The notes beneath the pieces were generated by a model. It was not told where the DNA came from. It did no database searches and saw only the letters and a program-made list of their open reading frames with translations. Position numbers and translations under genes: made by a program. Positions 44,278-51,693 of a stretch of 64,000 nt of DNA are shown piece by piece. The stretch comes from Mucilaginibacter sp. OK098 (GTDB taxonomy: Bacteria > Bacteroidota > Bacteroidia > Sphingobacteriales > Sphingobacteriaceae), in NCBI RefSeq assembly GCF_900142915.1, contig NZ_FRCM01000003.1, positions 496,504 to 560,503 of the forward strand, read 5' to 3'. Numbering within the stretch: the first letter of the stretch is position 1; each line of letters opens with the position of its first letter.

Positions 44278-45525
44278 ATGGAAAATTACAGCGTCGTTAT
44301 ATTTATCCTGGCCATTATGATAGGCCTGTCAGCAATTGCCAATAGGATAAGACTGCCCTACCCGGTACTATTGATCGTTGCAGGCATTGGCATAGGGTTT
44401 GTTCCGGCTATCCCGGATGTTGTGTTAAACCCCGAGATCGTTTTCCTGATCTTTTTGCCACCGCTGTTGTACGATGCCGCTTTTAATATTTCATATCAAA
44501 CATTTAAAACCAATATTAACACCATTGGCACCCTGTCAATTTCACTCGTTTTCATCACAGCATCGGGCATTGCTGTTGCCGCGCATTATTTAATTCCGGG
44601 AATGACCTGGCCGCTTTCTTTTGTTTTAGGTGCGATACTATCTGCAACCGATGCCGTGGCAGCCATGAGCATTACCAAAGGGCTCGACCTTTCACACAAT
44701 ACCAATACCATACTGGAAGGCGAAAGCCTGGTGAACGATGCCTCGGCATTAGTGGCTTACCGTTTTGCAGTAGCGGCTGTAACAGGTACCGCATTTGTGT
44801 TTTGGAAAGCATCGTTAGAATTTATTATCCTGATGGTGGGCGGGGTAGCCATCGGAATAATTATGGGCGCAATACTGGCCTTTATTATTAAACGGGTACG
44901 GCAAAACAACCTGGTAATCATCAGTTTTATGTTGTTGATGCCCTTTGTAACCTACCTGGTAGCCGAGGATCTGCATGTTTCGGGGGTTATTGCCGTAGTT
45001 ATTTTAGGCTTAAGCATTGCCCGCTTTAGCAAGAAGGTTTTCCCTGATCAATTAAAAAATCAATCAAAATCCATCTGGGATATTATCATTTTTTTATTGA
45101 ACGGATTGATCTTTATCCTGATAGGGTTGCAGTTTCCCTTTGTAATAAAAAGCATCAGCAGCGCCAAGGTTTTGCCCTATATCGGCTACGCATTTATGAT
45201 AACAGTTCTTGCTTTGGTATTACGGATGGCAAGGGTGTTTTTGCAAAAAATAAACCTTCAGCGCGCCTTTAAAAAAGGGAAACACAAAATTACCGAAGAT
45301 GCGCTGCTTGATTTTAAGAGCAGCCTGATCATCAGCTGGTCGGGAATGCGGGGGATAGTTTCGCTGGCTATTGCTATTGGCTTGCCGGTTACCCTGGCAG
45401 ATGGCCGCCCTTTCCCGGAACGAAATGCCATTATATTTATTTCTGTAGTGGTGGTACTGTTTACACTAATTGGCCAGGGCTTAAGCCTCCCCTGGCTGGT
45501 GAAGCGCTTAAAAACTGATAAGTAA
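44278..45525 (+). CDS. CPA1-family Na+/H+ antiporter
   Basis: A 415-residue membrane protein with about 12 hydrophobic helices, from VVIFILAIMIGLSAIANRI to VVVLFTLIGQGLSLPWLVKR. The transport motifs are ILSATDAVAAMSITKG and GESLVNDASALVAYRFAVAA, with the Asn-Asp pair of electroneutral CPA1 exchangers. SWSGMRGIVSLAIAIGLP is the other family signature. It lacks the long cytoplasmic C-terminal tail of many relatives (about 520 residues), ending right after the last helix. It is a single gene expected in the inner membrane for pH and sodium balance. Confidence 0.92.
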   Translation: MENYSVVIFILAIMIGLSAIANRIRLPYPVLLIVAGIGIGFVPAIPDVVLNPEIVFLIFLPPLLYDAAFNISYQTFKTNINTIGTLSISLVFITASGIAVAAHYLIPGMTWPLSFVLGAILSATDAVAAMSITKGLDLSHNTNTILEGESLVNDASALVAYRFAVAAVTGTAFVFWKASLEFIILMVGGVAIGIIMGAILAFIIKRVRQNNLVIISFMLLMPFVTYLVAEDLHVSGVIAVVILGLSIARFSKKVFPDQLKNQSKSIWDIIIFLLNGLIFILIGLQFPFVIKSISSAKVLPYIGYAFMITVLALVLRMARVFLQKINLQRAFKKGKHKITEDALLDFKSSLIISWSGMRGIVSLAIAIGLPVTLADGRPFPERNAIIFISVVVVLFTLIGQGLSLPWLVKRLKTDK

Positions 45526-45725
45526 AAGGTACTATAACAAAACAAGCCTGATTATATTTTATAACATACCAGGTAGTCAGTTTTTAATTTTAAAGACCTT
45601 CATAAAGGTGTGGGTTAAAAAGTAGCCGTTGCGGTTAAAAAATGCATTATCTAAGATTTTTTGTCACTATTTGGCAAATTTTTTATCTAACTATAAAATA
45701 ATAAAAAACAGAGTAAGGGTAAAGC

Positions 45726-47582
45726 ATGATCAACGTGTCGTTATACGCGCCGGATCATACTATCAATGAAAGGCCTGTCCAAATTATAAAACAGAAAAAC
45801 CTGATGACTGTAAATCGAAGACTAATAACCAACACCCTGTTACTTTTTATACCCCTGTTTTTTTCCACCAAATTGCATGCTCAAAGCAATTTAATGAAGC
45901 AAATATCCATTGGTGAGCTAAAGCAGCAACCCATGGCCAGTGTACTGAACAAAATAGCCAGCAAAGAAAATTTTTACTTCGCCTATAACAATAAAATTGT
46001 CCCGGCTGATAGCCTGGTATCTGTTTCAGGCTACCGGGGAACACTTTTTAGTTTGCTTGAGAAACTGCTGGGCGAAAACTATGAGTTTAAAGAGGTGCCC
46101 GGATACGTTGTATTGAGATATGCACCCCGCAAATTGTTTATTACCGCCGAGGTTGGTAAAGACCAGGGAAAACAAACCGTGGTAAAAGGATATGTGAATA
46201 ATGTTGCCGATCAAAAAGAAGTTGCGCAGGCCAGCGTGTATGAAAAAAACTTACTAATATCAACACTTACTGATGATAACGGCTACTTTGAGCTCAAGCT
46301 AAAAAACTACACGGGATCAATAGTGCTAACAGTAAGCAAGGAAAACTATCGCGACACCTCCGTGTATGTGCTGCCTGTTGTTATTGTAAATGAAAAGCGC
46401 GCCAATAGCAGTAAAAATTACAAATACTATCCGGATGGTGGTCCGGATGCCGGGGTGGAACATAGCAGGTTTGCCCGGTTTTTTATCAATTCAAAACAAT
46501 TGGTGCAGGGGTTGAATCTTGGCAATTTTTTCGCCTCCAGTCCGTACCAGGTTTCGCTCACCCCGGGGTTAAGCACCCAGGGCATGTACAACAGCCAGGT
46601 AATTGATCATTTTTCACTGAATATTTTAGGGGGGTATACCGCGGGGATAAATGGCGTTGAAATGGCCGGGATCTTTAATATTAACCGGAAAGACATGCGC
46701 TTTTTACAGGCTGCCGGCGTCTTTAATTTTGTTGGCGGCAGTGTAAAGGGGATCCAAATGGCAGGTGTTTATAACAGTGTGCTGAATGATGTATTTGGAC
46801 TACAGGCTGCAGGCTTTGCAAACAGGGCCAACCATTTCACCGGCGGGATGCAAATGGCGGGCCTGGCTAACATTGATAAGCAGGTGGCTGGCTTTCAAGT
46901 TGCCGGCCTTATGAACATTTATGGCATCGGCAAGGGAATTGCCTTTGCCGGTTTTACCAATGTTGCCCGTGATAGCAGCGGAACTCAAATAGCAGGATTT
47001 ATGAATAAAGGCGGTAATGTTTCGGGTTTACAATTGTCTGCATTTATGAATACGGCCCAAAAAGTTAAAGGTGTACAGTTTGGACTTATAAATATTGCCG
47101 ATAGCAGTGATTACCCCATCGGCATCATCAACCTTATTAAAAACGGCGAAAAAAGTATTGGTATAACTACCGATGAATCCGCGTTTGCACACGTTGATCT
47201 TCGTTCCGGCGGCAGGGTGTTATATGGCTTGCTTGGAATTGGTTATAAACCGGGGGCCGAAAAAATCAAATACGCACTTGACCTTGGGTTTGGTGCGCAC
47301 ATCGTTAACCACAAAAAGTTCTTTTTAAATGCCGAATATGTTGCAGCGCTTATTACTGACATTGACAAGACTTCTTATCAAACAAGCTCATTCAAATTAT
47401 TACCAGGCTACAAATTTAATAAACACTGGGGCCTGTTTGCTGGGCCAAGCATCAACCTTACATCAACAGATACAGGCAATGATGTGAAAATTAATGGCTG
47501 GGTACTGGGCAGATCTGTTACTGACAATCATATCAACACTTCATTTACAGGAATAACCGGCGGGGTGCAATATGCCTGGTAG
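45726..47582 (+). CDS. STN domain / carboxypeptidase-regulatory-like / surface-repeat outer-membrane protein
   Basis: A 618-residue protein of unusual build. After a signal peptide ending TKLHAQ (an internal ATG at 45804 would give a more usual n-region), residues 58-133 form an STN domain (ELKQQPMASVLNKIASKENF ... VSGYRGTLFSLLEKLLG). Residues 152-215 resemble a carboxypeptidase regulatory domain. Residues about 307-480 hold roughly ten units of about 16 residues with the core AGxxN (VEMAGIFNIN, IQMAGVYNSV, FQVAGLMNIY, TQIAGFMNKG). The last 130 residues look like barrel strands. STN domains normally let TonB-dependent receptors contact FecR, but no TonB plug or large barrel is present. It converges on a FecR/sigma pair. 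The repeats resemble the LA_2272-type surface repeat family (from memory). Confidence 0.82.
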   Translation: MINVSLYAPDHTINERPVQIIKQKNLMTVNRRLITNTLLLFIPLFFSTKLHAQSNLMKQISIGELKQQPMASVLNKIASKENFYFAYNNKIVPADSLVSVSGYRGTLFSLLEKLLGENYEFKEVPGYVVLRYAPRKLFITAEVGKDQGKQTVVKGYVNNVADQKEVAQASVYEKNLLISTLTDDNGYFELKLKNYTGSIVLTVSKENYRDTSVYVLPVVIVNEKRANSSKNYKYYPDGGPDAGVEHSRFARFFINSKQLVQGLNLGNFFASSPYQVSLTPGLSTQGMYNSQVIDHFSLNILGGYTAGINGVEMAGIFNINRKDMRFLQAAGVFNFVGGSVKGIQMAGVYNSVLNDVFGLQAAGFANRANHFTGGMQMAGLANIDKQVAGFQVAGLMNIYGIGKGIAFAGFTNVARDSSGTQIAGFMNKGGNVSGLQLSAFMNTAQKVKGVQFGLINIADSSDYPIGIINLIKNGEKSIGITTDESAFAHVDLRSGGRVLYGLLGIGYKPGAEKIKYALDLGFGAHIVNHKKFFLNAEYVAALITDIDKTSYQTSSFKLLPGYKFNKHWGLFAGPSINLTSTDTGNDVKINGWVLGRSVTDNHINTSFTGITGGVQYAW

Positions 47583-47772
47583 CAGCAAGCGTTCCATTTT
47601 TGCACACGGAACACCCGAAACGCTGTGAAACACGCTCATTATCAGTAGATTTACTTTTAACAAGACCGCAACTAACTAATAATCAAACAATAGGAAAACC
47701 AGGGTTCCTCTTTCGTTCTGAAAAAATTTCACATTGTGCACGCGGACCATAAGCGTATTATCATATCCTTGC

Positions 47773-48759
47773 TTACTTGATAATAATGTTGCCCCCGCTT
47801 TTATCTATATGCATCTCAGGAGTTGTTTCCTTTATTAAATTTAATATATCGGTAAGTGAATCCTGCAGCCTGATGGGAATCGTTATTGGGGTATTGCGCA
47901 ATACGTTGTTTTTAATTTTAATATCAGCGCCATAAGCTTCGTTTAGCACAGCAATCAGTCGCCACAATGGTGTTTTATTAGCAAAAAAGGTATTACTTAC
48001 GTAATAGTTGTATAGCTCATCGGGTGTCTGTTCAATTTTAAACGCTTTGTCGCCCAACTTTATGTTTACCATTTGCTGAGCCTTTAGCTGTACCGCATTG
48101 TTGTTTTTGCTCACTTTCACTATTCCGCTCTCCACAATAACTTCGGTATTATGCAGCCTGCTTTTTACATTAAAAGCCGTACCTACGTCAATGATGCTAA
48201 TATCATTTACATGCACGGTAAATGGCGCGGCTTCGTTATGCTTAACGTTAAAAAACGCCTCTCCTGTAAGCCTGATCTCCCTTTTTGATTTAAAATTGCC
48301 AGAATACGATATAGCTGAGTTTTTATTGATGTGCACTATTGATCCGTCTGGCAGGGTATCTATCCGTACCGAATTTGTGGCTTTTAAATTCACCCAATCA
48401 GCTGATGTGCCTTTTTGCCCGCTGTATAAATAATAGCCTATCCATCCGCCTCCTATTAAAAATATAACCGCTGCGGCTATTCTCAACCAATTTGTATTTG
48501 CCGTAAAGGGAATAACCCTGGCGGGCTCATTTTTTGCCGCGGTTCTTTTGTCTTTGAACTTTTCCCACGCCTCAACTTCACCCAGCGGACTATCCTGCGC
48601 CAGGCGTTTGCTGGTTTCAAGGATAATTTTCACCTCTTCCAGTTTTTTGGCATTAGCGTTGTTTGCCGCTGCCCAGGCTTCAACTTCAAGGGCTTCGGCA
48701 GGGCCTCCTTCTCCCAAAAGGTACTTGATAAGTATATCTTCACTCATACGCTGTTTCAT
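47773..48759 (-). CDS. FecR family anti-sigma factor
   Basis: A 328-residue FecR-like protein. The N-terminal cytoplasmic part (MSEDILIKYLLGEGGPAEAL) binds the sigma factor. A single helix (LRIAAAVIFLIGGGWIGYYL) crosses the membrane. The periplasmic FecR domain shows VRIDTLPDGSIVHINKNSAI, EIRLTGEAFFNVKHN and FTVHVNDISIIDVGTAFNVK. A C-terminal DUF4974 region (WRLIAVLNEAYGADIKIKNN) resembles an STN fold. Its start overlaps the sigma factor stop by 4 bp. It should receive a signal from an STN-bearing outer-membrane protein, and the only one in the window is the convergent surface-repeat protein. Confidence 0.93.
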   Translation of the reverse strand: MKQRMSEDILIKYLLGEGGPAEALEVEAWAAANNANAKKLEEVKIILETSKRLAQDSPLGEVEAWEKFKDKRTAAKNEPARVIPFTANTNWLRIAAAVIFLIGGGWIGYYLYSGQKGTSADWVNLKATNSVRIDTLPDGSIVHINKNSAISYSGNFKSKREIRLTGEAFFNVKHNEAAPFTVHVNDISIIDVGTAFNVKSRLHNTEVIVESGIVKVSKNNNAVQLKAQQMVNIKLGDKAFKIEQTPDELYNYYVSNTFFANKTPLWRLIAVLNEAYGADIKIKNNVLRNTPITIPIRLQDSLTDILNLIKETTPEMHIDKSGGNIIIK

Positions 48760-49331
48760 GATCTGAACATATTAAGTAGCATTAATGCAATTATTGGTAA
48801 AAACTCTTTCATTTCTTTCCTCAGGATTCGCAATGCCTTACCCATGTGTGTTTCTACTGTTTTTATGGAGATCTCCAGCTGACTGGCGATTTCCTGGTAT
48901 TTTAATTCCTCAAAGCGGCTCAGGTGAAATATGGCCCGGCACTTTTCGGGTAGTTTGCTTAAGGCCTGTTGTAAATGCTGCTCCAACTCGCTCATTGTTA
49001 ATTTTCCAGCGGCATCATCAGTATGGTTCTTCATTGAATAAGCGGTTGTTGTTTGATACTTTAACTGAACCTTTTGCCCCCGCAGGTAATTAAGGCTATC
49101 GTGATATACTGATTTGTATAAGTATGACTTGATGGACGTTCTGATCTGCACTGCCTCATTTCGTTCCCATAGTTTAAGAAACATGCCCTGCACAATTTCT
49201 TCCGCAACATCCCAGTCCTTCAATAAGGAGAAGCCATAAGCATGGAGCTCCCTGAAATGTTTTTTGAACAAGTGCTCAAAAACAACTTCGTTATTAGTGC
49301 TTAAATCGTCCGTTACTGCGTTATAATTCAT
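48756..49331 (-). CDS. ECF RNA polymerase sigma factor (Bacteroidota FecI-like)
   Basis: A 191-residue ECF sigma factor. Region 2 includes FEHLFKKHFRELHAYGFSLL and DVAEEIVQGMFLKLWE. Region 4 has LPEKCRAIFHLSRFEELKYQ then EIASQLEISIKTVETHMGKA. It overlaps the downstream FecR gene by 4 bp, the standard sigma/anti-sigma unit. Its targets are not identified, but genes beside it (PorT barrel and two surface-repeat proteins) are natural candidates. Confidence 0.93.
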   Translation of the reverse strand: MNYNAVTDDLSTNNEVVFEHLFKKHFRELHAYGFSLLKDWDVAEEIVQGMFLKLWERNEAVQIRTSIKSYLYKSVYHDSLNYLRGQKVQLKYQTTTAYSMKNHTDDAAGKLTMSELEQHLQQALSKLPEKCRAIFHLSRFEELKYQEIASQLEISIKTVETHMGKALRILRKEMKEFLPIIALMLLNMFRS

Positions 49332-49374
49332 TAAGAGTTATCAGGTATGGCAAAGTAAGTGTATTGATTGGAAA

Positions 49375-49399
49375 CGGACAGGTAAAAAACACCTGTCCG
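49375..49399 (-). terminator. Short hairpin after the PorT-like gene
   Basis: Arms cggacaggt (49375-49383) and acctgtccg (49391-49399) are perfect over 9 bp with a 7-base loop. The hairpin follows the minus-strand PorT-like gene and precedes the sigma factor gene. It probably separates the two transcripts. No clear T-run follows. Confidence 0.5.
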
Positions 49400-49417
49400 C
49401 TTTATCAAACTTAATTA

Positions 49418-50023
49418 TTATTGAAATTTAAAACCAACGCCCAGGCTGAAGATATTTGATTTTTGGCCTAGGTCCTTATTAAACTTACTTAAACCAAGGC
49501 TGTAACGGGCATCAAATGTTAAGCTGCCAATATCAACTCCTGCATTTACAACACCGCCGGCTGTAAGGTCTTTATATTTGAATCCTCCCGGAGCAATAGG
49601 CTTTTTCAAATTGTAATACAGGTCGGGCCCTGCAGATACACGGAAGATCAGCTCATCGGTATTTACTATTTTATAACCTACCATTAAGGGTAAATTTAAT
49701 TGCCTGAACTTAGCCTGGAATGCGGTACTGTTAAATTTGTAATTATCGCTAAACGATACGTAATTAAGCTCCGGCTGAAAGAATAGGTCTTTACCAATCC
49801 TTGCGAAGACGCCTACGTTGAAGCCTGTTTTACCCGATTTATCGGTAACGGCATTTAAGCCTGTTTTTAAGGTTGAAAAGCTAACGCCAGCTTTAACACC
49901 AAATTCAATTTCTGGTGATGACGAAGATGAAGAAGAGGCTGTCGTTGTTGTTGTTTGCGCTTTTACCGAACTGATGCCCAGCGTAATTAAAATAGCTGTG
50001 GCGAATAATTTAATAGTTTTCAT
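49418..50023 (-). CDS. PorT-like outer-membrane beta-barrel protein
   Basis: A 201-residue exported barrel from the ATG at 50023 (MKTIKLFATAILITLGISSV). The other ATG at 50053 adds MKTIKNKSQK, a near-copy of the start, and is possible. After the signal peptide is a low-complexity Thr/Ser tract of about 16 residues. Barrel strands follow: EFGVKAGVSFSTLKTGL, LFFQPELNYVSFSDNY, QLNLPLMVGYKIV and the final IFSLGVGFKFQ. QLNLPLMVGYK is a clear PorT-family segment. It lies between a surface-repeat gene and the sigma factor on one strand. Confidence 0.85.
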   Translation of the reverse strand: MKTIKLFATAILITLGISSVKAQTTTTTASSSSSSSPEIEFGVKAGVSFSTLKTGLNAVTDKSGKTGFNVGVFARIGKDLFFQPELNYVSFSDNYKFNSTAFQAKFRQLNLPLMVGYKIVNTDELIFRVSAGPDLYYNLKKPIAPGGFKYKDLTAGGVVNAGVDIGSLTFDARYSLGLSKFNKDLGQKSNIFSLGVGFKFQ

Positions 50024-50148
50024 TTTCTGGCTTTTGTTTTTAATGGTTTTCATGTAATTGTTATTTGTTATTAAGATCTGTGTTATGACACGCGGCTCAG
50101 CTTTTACCCTGACCGCTTTTATTTAAATAATTTGATTGGTGGCTATCT

Positions 50149-51213
50149 CTAAAAATGTACCTGGATGCCGGCTGTGTAACCGAAATAAAATCCATAAAAA
50201 TCGCGGTCGTTATTCCTGGTCCAGCTGGATACATAGTTTTTTATCATGTTCCTCCCTTCCTCCGTATCCGTATTTATAAAGTTGAAAGATGGTCCGGCGA
50301 ATATTTCAATCGATTTAGTAATTTTCAAAGCCGGCAGCAGGTAGAATGATGATTTTAAGTATTCGTCCCCTTTAAAGCTTTCCAGCCCGCTGCTAATCAG
50401 TTCAGTTTTCAGGCGGAAGATGCCGGCACTTAACAAATGGGCGCCAATACCAGCCTCGTAGGCATATTTTTGTTTCTTATTATTAAAATTGTGGCCAATG
50501 CCAACAATGCCATAAAATACATTCCCGCCCGAGCGGAAGGATAACATGGTGGTTTGGGTTTCATCAATACTTAAGCCAAAGCTTTTTTCGCTGTTTTTCG
50601 CAAGGTTAATTATGCCCAACTGGGTGCCTGCGCTATCGGCAATGTTTATAAATCCTATCTGGGTGCCTTTTGATTTTTTAGCAATATTAAGGAAACCGGC
50701 TACTTGCGTTCCCTTTAAATCGCGGGCAACATTCATAAAACCGGCTACCTGCAGTGAAGAAATATTCCCGCCTTTATTCAGAAATCCGGCTACCTGTATG
50801 CCACTGCTGTTGCGGGCTATATTGGCAAAACCTGCTATAGCCGTACCATTTCCTCCAGCATAAGTATTTAAAAACCCGGCTACCATAACACCATCCGCAT
50901 TGTTGCCAATATGGTTTGAAAACCCGGCTATCTGGAAGCCCCTTGCGTCATGATGAACAACGTTAGAAAATCCCGCTATTGAAAATCCCTGTTCTGCTGC
51001 TGATACCCCGGCTATCAGGTTAAAAGAAAAAGTATTGGTATCGCGGGGGGCATTTCTGCCGTTGCTGCTTAACGGATAAAACAAGCCAATATTTGTGCGG
51101 GTACGGTCGTTATTTTGGGCAAAAATGTTTTTGGTGGTTCCCATCATTAATAAAAGAGCCGATACTTTTATTATGGCTGATGCGATGCTGTTTTTGTACG
51201 GTTTTAAATTCAT
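50149..51213 (-). CDS. Surface-repeat protein, paralogue of the STN-containing protein
   Basis: A 354-residue exported protein (signal peptide core IIKVSALLLMMGTTKNIFA). Residues about 75-212 contain eight units of about 16 residues with AGFxN cores (FSIAGFSNVV, FQIAGFSNHI, VMVAGFLNTY, AIAGFANIAR, IQVAGFLNKG, LQVAGFMNVA, TQVAGFLNIA, TQIGFINIAD). The last 140 residues are barrel-like (FYGIVGIGHNF ... IEIFAGPSFNFINTDT). Repeats and tail closely match the STN-repeat protein at 45726, but this one has no STN or regulatory domain. It heads the minus-strand group leading to the sigma factor and FecR. Its function is unknown. Confidence 0.83.
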   Translation of the reverse strand: MNLKPYKNSIASAIIKVSALLLMMGTTKNIFAQNNDRTRTNIGLFYPLSSNGRNAPRDTNTFSFNLIAGVSAAEQGFSIAGFSNVVHHDARGFQIAGFSNHIGNNADGVMVAGFLNTYAGGNGTAIAGFANIARNSSGIQVAGFLNKGGNISSLQVAGFMNVARDLKGTQVAGFLNIAKKSKGTQIGFINIADSAGTQLGIINLAKNSEKSFGLSIDETQTTMLSFRSGGNVFYGIVGIGHNFNNKKQKYAYEAGIGAHLLSAGIFRLKTELISSGLESFKGDEYLKSSFYLLPALKITKSIEIFAGPSFNFINTDTEEGRNMIKNYVSSWTRNNDRDFYGFYFGYTAGIQVHF

Positions 51214-51564
51214 CTGGGTACTGTTTTTGTTTATTTACAGCAATGACACGCTGTACAAACTTTACCCTTACTCGTTTTAAAAGAAATTTTGTTTTATGTG
51301 ATAATTAACATGATCATTTCTTTTTAATGAGATATTTTACCGATAAACGGTTTATGACAGTGCAATCAGGCCTCTTAACCTGATTCCGGGTCGTTATGAA
51401 CCTTTTAAATTGCCACGTTAGTTTTGTCATCATTAATCACAGTCCAATTGCGCTATTAACGAACGCCGGGTGCACGTTTATGATACATTGCACTACCGCG
51501 CTGATAAGGTAACCGTAAAATAAGATCATTTTAATATTATTTATTTATCTTATAATCAATGGCT
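51214..51564. other. Intergenic region without recognised genes
   Basis: This is the divergent upstream region of the surface-repeat gene (minus strand) and the FtsX-like permease (plus strand). It is AT-rich toward the right end. I see no reading frame with family resemblance and no further hairpin. The permease promoter elements lie just to the right. Confidence 0.5.
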
Positions 51565-51622
51565 TATATTTGTTTTTATTTAAATACTAATTAATTAGTA
51601 TTAATCTTAATCAATTAGTATT
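51565..51622 (+). promoter_or_regulatory. Permease promoter with 20-bp palindromic operator and third half site
   Basis: A perfect -7 element TATATTTG is at 51565-51572. Eleven bases later, over the expected transcription start, is a perfect 20-bp palindrome, aatactaattaattagtatt (51583-51602). A third half site, aattagtatt, follows at 51613-51622. A dimeric repressor of TetR, PadR or GntR type is implied by the symmetry. No candidate regulator gene is adjacent, so it would be encoded elsewhere. Confidence 0.6.
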
Positions 51623-51693
51623 GTTTTTGATAGTTGAACAGAATAATCAACAAATAATGCCGTTCGCTTTAATTCAAACCTAATAGTATCATT

